From positions 1 to 64,000 of the forward strand of contig JAKSIS010000004.1 of assembly GCA_024398665.1 (NCBI GenBank): a stretch of 64,000 nucleotides of DNA. Reading direction: 5' to 3'. Origin of the DNA: Bacteroidaceae bacterium. Its GTDB lineage: Bacteria; Bacteroidota; Bacteroidia; Bacteroidales; Bacteroidaceae. Both the position numbers and the translations under genes were made by a program. The notes under the pieces are model-generated. The model was given only the letters and a program-made list of their open reading frames with translations, was not told where the DNA came from and ran no database searches. Every line of letters starts with the position of its first letter. The first letter of the stretch is position 1. Below are positions 35,560 to 44,458 of this stretch, one piece after another.

Positions 35560-36716
35560 ATTCGTTTGGAATTCAAATGGTTGATGAGCGGATTCGCGTA
35601 CATTTCCAGCATTTTCTCCTTCAGGAAACCGTAATCGGGCGACGGTATGTCTATCTTCTCCAACTGTCCGTCAATGTATCTTTCAAAGTCATGACGTTCC
35701 TGCGCCGTGTATTCCTGTGCCTGCCCGCTGCCGCCGTCCAGCATGTCCAGGGCAATCCGGTTGCAGGGGTATATCCTGTATCCCTTGAAAATGTATCCGT
35801 CAATTATATCCGCAACCTGTTCAAGGAACCTGTTCCTGGGAACTGAAGCATCCAGAGCGGCAATATCGGAATCAATGGGCTGGGAGAGCGTGCAGTGTAT
35901 ATGTCCCTTGTATCCGAACAGGCCTGTCTTCATGTTGTCCAGGTCAGCCTGGGCGCTTTTCGTGTAATCCGGGTTGTCGCGTTTCAGCTGGAATTCAGCA
36001 GCTTTCAGCCAGTCGCAGGGGTCATATTCGTAACTGAGAGTGAGCGGCCTTATATGAAGTGACTGCAGCCTTTCCTTTACACTGCCTTCACCTGACATGG
36101 CCAGCATCTTCAGAACGCTTTTCTGGGTGCGGTCATCGGAATCCTTGGCCCGTCCCTCCCTTTGTGCAAGCCATACCGGACTGTTCTTCTCCTGAATGAC
36201 GAACCGTATGTATGCTGACAGTGTCCTTGACGATTCAAGCAGTTCCGATGCGGTTGCCGAACGGTTGACAATGAAACTGCGGTTCAGCCTGACCAGGGTT
36301 TCAATCCAGGGATGTATGAGCAGATTGTTGCCTATTCCTATTTCCGCTGATTTCATGTCCTTTTCCAGCAGGATGATGTCAAGCATGGCCGAATCCAGAA
36401 TTATGTCCCTGTGGTTGGAAAGATATATGAAATTGGCCTGCCCGTCCTTTGAGGCGTCAAATTCATAGCTGAAACCGCTGCTGTTCTTTTTCAGAATCCG
36501 CTTCACGAACGGAATGACCATGCCCTTCTGAAAATCGTTGACGGTACGGAATCTCCTTGTATACAGCCTGTGTGCCCATATTGGTACACACTTGAATAAC
36601 CCGTGAAGAATGTCGCAGAACTGCCCGTCGTCAAGCAGACTCAGGATGGCGGCACGCATCTCGTCATCTTCGAGCGATCGCATCCCGTCAAATTCAGCGG
36701 GTATCCTGTATTCCAT
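35556..36716 (-). CDS. Glycerol-3-phosphate/1-acylglycerol acyltransferase-like protein
   Basis: 386 residues of the PlsB/PlsC superfamily, presumably transferring fatty acyl groups to a glycerol or other envelope lipid. The first motif reads LSNHRDIILDS, with five rather than four residues between the His and the final Asp. The second block, LAQREGRAKDSDD, is the family's Glu-Gly-Arg motif. No signal peptide; amphipathic membrane association is likely. I start at the ATG one base after the ddl stop. An upstream ATG at 36737 would overlap ddl by 20 bp. Belongs to the PASTA-rluD-ddl operon. Confidence 0.8.
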   Translation of the reverse strand: MEYRIPAEFDGMRSLEDDEMRAAILSLLDDGQFCDILHGLFKCVPIWAHRLYTRRFRTVNDFQKGMVIPFVKRILKKNSSGFSYEFDASKDGQANFIYLSNHRDIILDSAMLDIILLEKDMKSAEIGIGNNLLIHPWIETLVRLNRSFIVNRSATASELLESSRTLSAYIRFVIQEKNSPVWLAQREGRAKDSDDRTQKSVLKMLAMSGEGSVKERLQSLHIRPLTLSYEYDPCDWLKAAEFQLKRDNPDYTKSAQADLDNMKTGLFGYKGHIHCTLSQPIDSDIAALDASVPRNRFLEQVADIIDGYIFKGYRIYPCNRIALDMLDGGSGQAQEYTAQERHDFERYIDGQLEKIDIPSPDYGFLKEKMLEMYANPLINHLNSKRI

Positions 36717-36717
36717 T

Positions 36718-37695
36718 TCAGTCAAAACTGTCTTCAATGAGTTCGGTCAGCACTTCTGTAAGATCCATTCCTGCAGCCTTTATCTGCTGCGGTATGAAAC
36801 TGGTTGCAGTCATGCCGGGGGTGGTGTTGACTTCAAGCAGGTTTATCTTGTCTGAGTCAGTGATTATGTAGTCGTTGCGTATTATGCCGTGGCATCCTAT
36901 CAGGTCGTAGATCTTTGCAGTAAGGTCCTGGATGCGGTCGCGCAGTTCATCGGAAATGCGTGCGGGTGTTATCTCCTTCACCTTTCCGTTGTATTTGGCG
37001 TCATAGTCAAAGAATTCGGTTTCGGGTACCACTTCAGTCACCGGAAGTCTCACTTCACGCTTCCTGGTCCTGTAGTAGCCGTTTGTCACTTCAGTTCCCT
37101 GCATGAATGATTCCACCATTATTTCGTCATTCTCCTTGAAAGCCTCTTCAACAGCCTTTATTACCTGGTCCTTGCATGTGACCTTGGTCGTTCCGAAACT
37201 TGAACCGCCGTCAGTAGGCTTGATGAAGCAGGGCAGTCCCACCTTCCTTTCAACGCGGTCGGGATCAACCGTATCACCTTTTCTTATACGTATTGACTTG
37301 GCTACGTTCACCTTGCAGCTTTTCATCGTCTTGTTAAGCACGAATTTGTTGAATGTCAGGGCCGATGCAAGTACGTCACATGTCGAGAACGGAATTCTCA
37401 TAAGGCGGAAGTAGCCTTCCAGCACACCGTTTTCTCCAGGTGTGCCATGGATTATCACATATGCGTAATCGAATACTGTCTTGCGGCCTGCGGCTGTGAA
37501 ACTGAAATCGTTCAGGTCAATCCTGGCGCGGTCTCCGCCGGGCAGGTGGGCCTCCCATTTCCTGCCTTCAATTTCAACAATGTAAGGTTCGTACCTGTCT
37601 TTGTCAATGTACTCCAGAATTGTGGCTGCACTGCGCAGGGAAACCGGATTCTCACTTGAATCCCCGCCGGCCATTATTGCAATGATGCGTTTCAT
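36718..37695 (-). CDS. ddl: D-alanine-D-alanine ligase
   Basis: ATP-grasp ligase making the D-Ala-D-Ala terminus of peptidoglycan precursors. 325 residues: HGTPGENGVLEGYFRLMRIP, the lid and ATP region FIKPTDGGSSFGTTKV, and the metal/product motif LLEVNTTPGMTATSFIP. It lies 6 bp after rluD and one base before the acyltransferase start, in the reverse operon that begins with a PASTA-domain protein. Confidence 0.96.
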   Translation of the reverse strand: MKRIIAIMAGGDSSENPVSLRSAATILEYIDKDRYEPYIVEIEGRKWEAHLPGGDRARIDLNDFSFTAAGRKTVFDYAYVIIHGTPGENGVLEGYFRLMRIPFSTCDVLASALTFNKFVLNKTMKSCKVNVAKSIRIRKGDTVDPDRVERKVGLPCFIKPTDGGSSFGTTKVTCKDQVIKAVEEAFKENDEIMVESFMQGTEVTNGYYRTRKREVRLPVTEVVPETEFFDYDAKYNGKVKEITPARISDELRDRIQDLTAKIYDLIGCHGIIRNDYIITDSDKINLLEVNTTPGMTATSFIPQQIKAAGMDLTEVLTELIEDSFD

Positions 37696-37701
37696 ATCTT
37701 G

Positions 37702-38760
37702 TCAGTTAGAGTTTGCGTATTCTCTCCATTTCCCTATAAGGGCCTGCATGTCAGCCGGAAGCTGCGAATTGAAGAACATCTCCTGTCCCGTTACGGGATG
37801 TACGAATCCCAGAGTCCTGGCGTGCAGCGCCTGGCGGGGACATGTGTTGAAACAGTCCTGCACGAACAGACGGTAGCTGCCGGTGGCCATGCCTTTCAGG
37901 ATTTCACTGCCTCCATAGCGTTCGTCGCTGAACAGCGGGTGCCCCAGGTGTTTCATGTGAACCCTTATCTGGTGTGTACGTCCTGTTTCCAGACGGCATT
38001 CCACAAGTGACGTGTACAGGTACCTTTCCAGAACCGTATAATGGGTCACGGCATGCTTGCCCACCTCAGGATCAAATGATACTGCCATCTGCAGCCTGTC
38101 TTTCGGGTTGCGTGTTATCTGACTTTCAACAGTGCCTTCGGGCGCCTGTGGTATTCCCCATACCAGAGCCTGATATGCGCGCTTTGTGGTCTTGTCGAAA
38201 AACTGTTTTCCCAGCGAAGTCTTGGCGTATGGCGTCTTGGCAATCACCAGCAGTCCTGATGTGTCCTTGTCTATCCTGTGCACCAGTCCCACCTGAGGGC
38301 TGTTCGGGTCATAAGCGGGATTGTCCCTGAGGTGCCAAGCCACTGCGTTGACCAGCGTGCCGTGGAAATTGCCGCACCCGGGGTGCACCACCAGTCCTGC
38401 GGGCTTGTTGACCACCATCAGACATTCATCCTCGAAGACAATGTCCAGCGGTATGTCCTCCGGTTCAATTTCACTGCTGTAGCGCGGCCGGTCCATCATG
38501 ACCGTGATGACATCCAGCGGCTTGACCTTGTAGTTGCTCTTGACCGGTTTGCCGTTTGCCATAACCATGCCGGCATCGGCGGCATTCTGTATGCGGTTGC
38601 GGGAAGCGTGTTCCAGATGGTCAAACAGGAACTTGTCAACGCGCAGCAGCGCCTGTCCCTTGTCCGCCACTACGCGGAAATGCTCATACAGCTGCGTTCC
38701 TTCTGCTGATGGCTCAAGGTCATCAAGAAGGTCGTCAAGCTCTTCTTCAGTACCTGCCAT
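37702..38760 (-). CDS. rluD: 23S rRNA pseudouridine synthase, RluD family
   Basis: Converts uridines in large-subunit rRNA to pseudouridine; RluD acts on helix 69. 352 residues: an acidic N-terminal extension of about 30 residues (TEEELDDLLDDLEP), an S4 RNA-binding domain, and the catalytic block VGLVHRIDKDTSGLLVIAKT with the nucleophilic Asp. A second conserved block is LETGRTHQIRVHMKHLGHP. I use ATG 38760; a TTG three codons upstream is possible but overlaps the PASTA gene. Confidence 0.94.
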   Translation of the reverse strand: MAGTEEELDDLLDDLEPSAEGTQLYEHFRVVADKGQALLRVDKFLFDHLEHASRNRIQNAADAGMVMANGKPVKSNYKVKPLDVITVMMDRPRYSSEIEPEDIPLDIVFEDECLMVVNKPAGLVVHPGCGNFHGTLVNAVAWHLRDNPAYDPNSPQVGLVHRIDKDTSGLLVIAKTPYAKTSLGKQFFDKTTKRAYQALVWGIPQAPEGTVESQITRNPKDRLQMAVSFDPEVGKHAVTHYTVLERYLYTSLVECRLETGRTHQIRVHMKHLGHPLFSDERYGGSEILKGMATGSYRLFVQDCFNTCPRQALHARTLGFVHPVTGQEMFFNSQLPADMQALIGKWREYANSN

Positions 38761-38765
38761 GGAAA

Positions 38766-39383
38766 TCAATCAAAGAATCCGCTTTCGACAAACACTCCGG
38801 AATCGGCCTCTTCAATGATGACGGCGGGATTTCCGTTGCCGGCTACAATAGTCAGGGTGGACCCTTCAGGAATCTCCGTGCCGGCTTCAATCTTCTCCCC
38901 GTTGTACCGGATTTCATATACCCAGTCCATGTCGCCGTCTATGTACACTGTAGGTGCCAGAACGAATCCGGCAGTCCTGAGCTGCGACTGGGCGGCGCGC
39001 AGCGAACTGTTGTCAGCCACATCGGGAACCTTCTTGACTGGCTCCTTGCCGGTATTTACCGTAAGGTATATCACCCTTCCTTCCTTGACGTATGCCCCGG
39101 CTGCGGGACTCTGCTCGATTATACCGCCCTGAACCATCTGGCGGTCGAACTTGTAGTCGCTCACTTCACATTTCAAGCCGGCCGATTCGAAAGCCCTGGC
39201 GGCTTCATCCTCAAACATTCCGTAAACGTCGGGGACGGTGATGTATTCCCCGTGACGCGTATACTTGTCCATCCACTTGAACAGACCCAGTATTATTGCT
39301 GCTGCAAGCACTGCCATGGCGGCTATATTCAGCAGGATTCTGAAAATGCCGCGCATGCCTTTCTTTCCTTCTTTCATTGCCAT
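38766..39383 (-). CDS. Stand-alone PASTA-domain membrane protein
   Basis: 205 residues: a short basic cytoplasmic N-terminus, one transmembrane helix at about 15-36, then two PASTA domains in the periplasm (about 48-111, starting ITVPDVYGM, and 117-182, starting KVPDVADNS). PASTA domains bind muropeptides or beta-lactams and normally sit on Ser/Thr kinases or PBPs; neither is attached here. ATG 39383 (MAMKEGKKG) lies 27 nt after a TACCTTTG box, which excludes longer starts. It leads the operon with rluD and ddl, which fits a peptidoglycan-linked role. Confidence 0.88.
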   Translation of the reverse strand: MAMKEGKKGMRGIFRILLNIAAMAVLAAAIILGLFKWMDKYTRHGEYITVPDVYGMFEDEAARAFESAGLKCEVSDYKFDRQMVQGGIIEQSPAAGAYVKEGRVIYLTVNTGKEPVKKVPDVADNSSLRAAQSQLRTAGFVLAPTVYIDGDMDWVYEIRYNGEKIEAGTEIPEGSTLTIVAGNGNPAVIIEEADSGVFVESGFFD

Positions 39384-39410
39384 GGGCCGGATTGCTTTTT
39401 TTCTGAAATG

Positions 39411-39418
39411 CAAAGGTA
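39411..39418 (-). promoter_or_regulatory. -7 promoter box for the PASTA-rluD-ddl operon
   Basis: TACCTTTG on the minus strand, 27 nt before the start codon of the PASTA gene. Confidence 0.6.
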
Positions 39419-39498
39419 GCGGTTTCCGGACAAATTTCCTATATAAAAAAGGTATAAAAGAAAATGAAAATATATACATTAAATATGCGTTATATTCC

Positions 39499-39516
39499 AT
39501 CAGATCTATATCTGAT
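39499..39516. repeat. Interrupted palindrome upstream of susC
   Basis: ATCAGAT (39499-39505), 4-nt spacer, ATCTGAT (39510-39516): a perfect 7-bp dyad about 65 bp upstream of the susC -33 element. The position suits an activator or repressor site. Confidence 0.45.
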
Positions 39517-39579
39517 TGAGTAGCGAATGATGCCAAAAAGCGCAAAACGGATTAAAAAAGGGTGATTTTTTGTTGAAAT

Positions 39580-39611
39580 TTTGCATTATTATTGAATAAA
39601 GACTAAATTTG
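39580..39611 (+). promoter_or_regulatory. -33/-7 promoter of the SusC/SusD operon
   Basis: TTTG at 39580-39583, 20-nt spacer, TAAATTTG at 39604-39611: both elements of the Bacteroidota housekeeping promoter. It predicts a leader of about 115 nt. Confidence 0.7.
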
Positions 39612-39732
39612 CACCTTACGTTATAGTGCATAATCGGCATTTGTGACTTTTTGTGGTGCATGATTTGTCCATTATACCGGGTTGATTATATAGAGACTAA
39701 CAACAAATATTGTCAAACAAAAATTCTAATTT

Positions 39733-42700
39733 ATGAGAAAAATTCTCTTAATGATGGCTGCAGTTCTGTGTGCAGGTTTCGCTTATGCACAGGAAATGAC
39801 AGTTACAGGAATTGCAACGTCGGCCGATGACGGAAGTCCCATGCCGGCCGTGGCAGTGGCAGTTCAGGGAACCGGAAAGGGTACAACCACCGACCTTGAC
39901 GGCGCCTATTCTATTTCTGTACCTTCAAACGGTACTCTGGTATTCTCATTCATGGGTTATGACGATGCTGTCGTTCCTGTTAACGGCAGGAAGGTCATCA
40001 ACGTTTCACTGAACCCCGGTTCAATTGAAATTGATGACGTTGTCATTACTGCCATGGGTATCAAGCGTTCGGAAAAGGCACTCGGTTACGCTGCCACAAG
40101 TGTAAAGGGTGATGAGATTTCCGCAAAGCGTGCCAATGACATCATGTCAAGCCTGGCCGGTAAGATTGCCGGTGTGCAGATCCAGTCCACATCAACAGAC
40201 CCGGGCGCATCACAGTCAGTTATCATTCGTGGTGTCAGTTCTCTGAGCGGCAGCAACCAGCCTCTTTATGTGATTGACGGAGTTCCCATGAACAACAGCG
40301 CACATTATTCAAGCGATGCTCTGAATCAGGGCTTTGACTTCGGTAACGGTGCCAATGCTGTCAACCCCGATGACGTTGAGAACATGACTATTCTGAAGGG
40401 CGCTGCAGCTACGGCCCTTTACGGTAGCCGTGCCGCTAACGGTGTCGTTATGATTACTACAAAGTCAGGTAAGAAGAACCAGGGCGTAGGCATTGAATAT
40501 AATGGAGGTATCCAGTACAGCACTGTACTGCGTCTGCCGCAGATGCAGAATTCATTCGGTATGGGATGGTACGGTGACAAGACCGATGATGAAAACGGTT
40601 CATGGGGCCCCCGCTTTGATGGAACAAATCAGATTTACGGTGCCATCTACAACAATTCTCAGAAGCTGAAGCCGTATTCAGCAATGGAAGACAATGTCAA
40701 GGATTTCTTTGACACCGGTGTCCGTTACAACAACAGCCTTTCCTTCAACGGTGCAACTGACAAGAGTGACTATTTCGTGTCATTCTCACAGATATCCGAT
40801 GACGGTATGATTCCTACCGATGCTGACTCATATGACAAGTACACATTCTCAGCCCGCGGTAGCCACAAGGCTGGAAAGATCACTTTCTCATCAGCGCTGA
40901 ACTATGCCAACCAGCACAACAGTTTCGCTTCGACCGGTCAGGGAGAAAGTTCAATGTACAATGCAATCATGCAGACCCCGCGTGACATCAGCATCATCGG
41001 TCTCAAGGACCTTAATGACCCGTTCAACACTCCGGGTTACTATTACACTCCTTACGGCATCACTAACCCGTACTGGGTTCTTGAAAACTACAAGAATGAA
41101 TACTCGTCAGAACGTTTCTACGGAAAGTTCCAGATGGATTATGACATTCTTAACAACCTGAAGTTCACATACCGTCTGGGTCTTGACACTGAAACCTACC
41201 AGTCTGAATTCGGTGAGCCGAATCTGGTTGCCCTTTTCTCAGATACCTACAATGGACTTAATGGTGCTTCAACATTTGACGGAAACGAAGGCTCGACATC
41301 ACAGAGCATGACCCGCCGCATGGAACTTAACCATGACATCATGTTGAACTACAACACCAAGATTGATGACTTCACAATCAATGCCCTTGCCGGTTTCAAT
41401 GGAAACGAACGCAGTGCAAGGAGTATCGGTGCCGGTGTTTCAAAGCTGACTATTCCCACTTGGTATGATTTGAGCAACAGCACATCATCGCCTTCAGTAT
41501 CACAGAGTTCGAGCAAACGCAGACTTATGGGTGCATATGCCCAGGTTGAAGGTTCTTACAAGGATATCGCATTCCTGACAGTAAGTGCACGTAACGACTG
41601 GTCTTCAACACTTCCCAAGGAGAACCGCAGTTTCTTCTATCCCGGTGTTACCGCCAGCTTCGTATTCAGCGAACTCCTTGAGGATCAGGACGACTGGCTG
41701 GATCTCGGTAAGGTCCGCGCAAGCTGGGGTAAGACCGGTAATGACGCTTCTCCTTACATGACCAATGCCGTTTATTCTCAGGCAGGAGGTACAGGTTATT
41801 GGGGTTCCTTCAATTTCCCGTATACCGGTGCAGGATACAATGCCTATACTGTGGGCAATATACTTGGCAGTACGGAACTCAGCCCTGAAATGACAACTGA
41901 ATATGAATTCGGTATCAATATGGCATTCCTCAAGAACCGCGTTTCATTTGATGTGGCTTACTACAACCGTAACACCGACAAGCAGATTTATTCTCTTGAC
42001 ATGGACTATGCAACCGGTTTCAGCGCTCAGAACACCAACCTCGGTAAGGTGTCCAACAAGGGTATTGAAGCCATGCTGTCTGTAACTCCTGTACGTACTG
42101 ATGATTTCGAATGGGTAGTAAGTGCCAACTTCACCAAGAACTGGAGTATGGTTGAAAGCCTTCCTGAATCAATGGGTGGTGAAGCTGCCATCTACGGACT
42201 TTCAGGCGGTGCCACAATGTATGCTATAGTTGGTCAGCCTGTCGGTGTGTTCAAGGCACAGGTTCCCAAGAAGTCTCCTGACGGCAAGATAGTTGTCAAC
42301 GCTTCAACCGGTCTTCCTGTTGAAGAAGCAGAAATGCAGATTGTCGGCGACATCAACTATGACTACCAGCTTGGTCTCTCATCAACTCTCAGCTATAAGG
42401 GTCTCTCTCTCTCCGCTGACTTCGATATCCGCAAGGGTGGTCTCATGTATTCACGTACAAAGGATATCGAATACTTTACCGGTAATGCAATACAGACTGC
42501 ATACAATGACCGTAACGACTTCATCATCCCGAATTCTGTGAACGAGGTACTTGACGGTGAAGGTAATGTGACTTACGTTGAAAACACAACTGCAATCGGC
42601 TTGACTGGTGTGAACAGCTATATCTACGATTACTGGGAAGGCGGCGGTGCTGACATGGAAAGTGCATGGCTCATAGACAAGTCATATGCAAAGCTCCGTT

Positions 42701-42930
42701 CAGTTGTTCTCAGCTACGAAATGCCCAAGCAGTGGTTCAAGAATTTCTTTGTCAAGGATGTGGTTCTTTCAGCTTACGGCAGCAACCTGTTTGTATGGAC
42801 TCCGTCATCCAATACGTTCGTTGATCCTGAATTGACATCATTCGGCAATGACCTTGAAGGTAACTACGGCGAATGGTCTGCAAACCCCAGCTCACGTCAT
42901 TTCGGTTTCAATCTCAAGTTCAAATTTTAA
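39733..42930 (+). CDS. SusC/RagA-family TonB-linked outer-membrane transporter
   Basis: TonB-dependent importer that pairs with the SusD-type lipoprotein downstream. 1065 residues: signal peptide (1-19, ending FAYA), an N-terminal carboxypeptidase-regulatory-like domain (about 24-95), and a TonB-box/start region (DVVITAMGIKRSEKALGYA). The plug follows (SLAGKIAGVQIQS, VIIRGVSSLSGSNQPLYVID), then a 22-strand barrel ending SSRHFGFNLKFKF. Codon use (GGT, GCT, AAG) resembles tsf and suggests high expression. Substrate unknown: no glycosidase, sulfatase or peptidase sits beside it. Confidence 0.95.
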   Translation: MRKILLMMAAVLCAGFAYAQEMTVTGIATSADDGSPMPAVAVAVQGTGKGTTTDLDGAYSISVPSNGTLVFSFMGYDDAVVPVNGRKVINVSLNPGSIEIDDVVITAMGIKRSEKALGYAATSVKGDEISAKRANDIMSSLAGKIAGVQIQSTSTDPGASQSVIIRGVSSLSGSNQPLYVIDGVPMNNSAHYSSDALNQGFDFGNGANAVNPDDVENMTILKGAAATALYGSRAANGVVMITTKSGKKNQGVGIEYNGGIQYSTVLRLPQMQNSFGMGWYGDKTDDENGSWGPRFDGTNQIYGAIYNNSQKLKPYSAMEDNVKDFFDTGVRYNNSLSFNGATDKSDYFVSFSQISDDGMIPTDADSYDKYTFSARGSHKAGKITFSSALNYANQHNSFASTGQGESSMYNAIMQTPRDISIIGLKDLNDPFNTPGYYYTPYGITNPYWVLENYKNEYSSERFYGKFQMDYDILNNLKFTYRLGLDTETYQSEFGEPNLVALFSDTYNGLNGASTFDGNEGSTSQSMTRRMELNHDIMLNYNTKIDDFTINALAGFNGNERSARSIGAGVSKLTIPTWYDLSNSTSSPSVSQSSSKRRLMGAYAQVEGSYKDIAFLTVSARNDWSSTLPKENRSFFYPGVTASFVFSELLEDQDDWLDLGKVRASWGKTGNDASPYMTNAVYSQAGGTGYWGSFNFPYTGAGYNAYTVGNILGSTELSPEMTTEYEFGINMAFLKNRVSFDVAYYNRNTDKQIYSLDMDYATGFSAQNTNLGKVSNKGIEAMLSVTPVRTDDFEWVVSANFTKNWSMVESLPESMGGEAAIYGLSGGATMYAIVGQPVGVFKAQVPKKSPDGKIVVNASTGLPVEEAEMQIVGDINYDYQLGLSSTLSYKGLSLSADFDIRKGGLMYSRTKDIEYFTGNAIQTAYNDRNDFIIPNSVNEVLDGEGNVTYVENTTAIGLTGVNSYIYDYWEGGGADMESAWLIDKSYAKLRSVVLSYEMPKQWFKNFFVKDVVLSAYGSNLFVWTPSSNTFVDPELTSFGNDLEGNYGEWSANPSSRHFGFNLKFKF

Positions 42931-42936
42931 ATTGAC

Positions 42937-44436
42937 ATGACTATGAAAAAATATCTTCTTGCATTGAGCGCAGTGGCTGTAGCCCTCACTTCCTGTGATC
43001 TGGATATCAATGACGATCCGAACTATCCTGAGAGCAGCGCCATTACAGCTGATCTCGTGTTCCCGTCAGTCCAGAATGCCATCATGGCAACTTCATGTGA
43101 CATTATGTTCAACTATGCGGGTTTCTTTGCACAGTATTTTGAGCAGATGCCTGAAGCCAACCAGTTTAACGACATTGCCAACTATTCGATTACTGAATCA
43201 AGCCAGACAATAGACCGTGCCTATATGCAGCTTTATGCCCGCGCTCTGCAGGACATTGAAGACATAAAGGGAAAGGTTAAAGGTAAGGCAGACCTGCTTG
43301 CCGCCACAGCAATGCGCGCTTTTGCGTTCCAGCTGATGGTTGACAATACCAGTGAAGCTCCTTATTCTGAAGCTTTGAAAGGCAGTGCGATTCCCCAGCC
43401 CAAATGGGACGAAGGTAAGGATGTTTATCTTGGAATCATAGGTGAACTTACCGCTGCCATTGACGAATACAAGGCTGCTCCTGATGTCATGACAATGACT
43501 GACATCATGTTTGGAAAGAATGCCTCACAGTGGCTCGGCTATTCCAACGCTCTGCTGCTCCGTCTGTATTTCCGCATGTATGACGCCGGTATGACTGAAT
43601 ACAAGGAAAAGATTCAGGCTCTGGTTTCTGCAAACGAATTCTTCACCGGTGATGCTACAATTGACATCTTTGCCGATCAGGATGGCAACCGCAGTCCGTT
43701 CTATGCAAGTTATTATGCTCTTGGAACTACAAACCACTGCGCAGCATATCCTATCATAGCTTACCTTGTTTCAACTGCTGACCCCAGAATTGAATACTGC
43801 TTCAGCAAGGCTACTGCCGATGATTCATGGACGGGTCAGATTCCCGGCGCAAAGGCTCTGACCAAGACTTGGAATGGCGGTGACTGGAAGAACAAGAATG
43901 TCAGCTGGGTCAATTACATGCTCAATTCAGGCAAGGGCATTGTCCGTCCAGCTTACATGTATACTCAGGCTAACCTCCAGTTCCTTATTGCTGAAGCCCA
44001 GCTTCGTTTCAACAACGACGCATCTGCAGCTAAGGCTGCTTATGAGGCCGCCATCAGGGCTGACTTCGCCGCTAAGGAAATTGCAGGTGCCGACGCATTC
44101 ATCGCAGCAGCCGGTGCATGGCCCTCAACTGCAGATGACCAGTTGAAGAAGATCTACATGCAGAAGTGGGTGGCCCTTTGCTATATGGACAATATGGAAT
44201 CATGGAGCGAGATCCGCCGTACCGATGTTCCTGCGGTTTCTTCAATGACAGGTAAGGAGGTTTTTGACAATCCTACTTCCTATACAGCCGGTGAACTTAT
44301 CATTCCTGCTCAAAACGGTATCGAAGCTGGCGGTCTGATAAAGCGCATGTTCTATCCTCAGACTGCACGAATACTCAACGAGAATACTCCCGTTGCCAAG
44401 ACAGGTGACGTTCCAGTTTGGTGGGATATTCACTGA
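42937..44436 (+). CDS. SusD/RagB-family nutrient-binding lipoprotein (SusD-like_2 type)
   Basis: Surface lid protein of the SusC channel. 499 residues with lipobox VALTSC (Cys20) followed by DLDINDD, an acidic export signal for the cell surface. The TPR-containing helical fold is visible (TAMRAFAFQLMVDNTSEAPYSE), as is the C-terminal signature WVALCYMDNMESWSEIRRTD. The pattern resembles the SusD-like_2 branch rather than classical starch SusD. The start is either ATG 42937 or ATG 42943. It follows susC by 6 bp. Confidence 0.93.
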   Translation: MTMKKYLLALSAVAVALTSCDLDINDDPNYPESSAITADLVFPSVQNAIMATSCDIMFNYAGFFAQYFEQMPEANQFNDIANYSITESSQTIDRAYMQLYARALQDIEDIKGKVKGKADLLAATAMRAFAFQLMVDNTSEAPYSEALKGSAIPQPKWDEGKDVYLGIIGELTAAIDEYKAAPDVMTMTDIMFGKNASQWLGYSNALLLRLYFRMYDAGMTEYKEKIQALVSANEFFTGDATIDIFADQDGNRSPFYASYYALGTTNHCAAYPIIAYLVSTADPRIEYCFSKATADDSWTGQIPGAKALTKTWNGGDWKNKNVSWVNYMLNSGKGIVRPAYMYTQANLQFLIAEAQLRFNNDASAAKAAYEAAIRADFAAKEIAGADAFIAAAGAWPSTADDQLKKIYMQKWVALCYMDNMESWSEIRRTDVPAVSSMTGKEVFDNPTSYTAGELIIPAQNGIEAGGLIKRMFYPQTARILNENTPVAKTGDVPVWWDIH

Positions 44437-44458
44437 TTAGTCGTAAACTATTAATTAT

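Larger units (their letters stand above)
39384..39732 (+). other. AT-rich divergent regulatory region (PASTA / SusC)
   Basis: A 349-bp intergenic region, markedly AT-rich. It holds the minus-strand promoter of the PASTA operon, an 18-bp interrupted palindrome, a plus-strand -33/-7 promoter, and an approximately 115-nt SusC leader. I see no convincing gene, RNA gene or known riboswitch. The leader carries the direct repeat GTGCAT twice. Confidence 0.6.

Noticed and set aside
39265-39519. An 84-codon plus-strand frame overlapping the PASTA gene and the intergenic region
   Set aside because: It runs opposite the PASTA coding sequence, crosses the promoter of that gene and has no recognisable motif.
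39612-39732. The susC leader as a riboswitch or small RNA gene
   Set aside because: Only a short GTGCAT direct repeat and weak pairings are visible; no known aptamer core or terminator/antiterminator pair is present.
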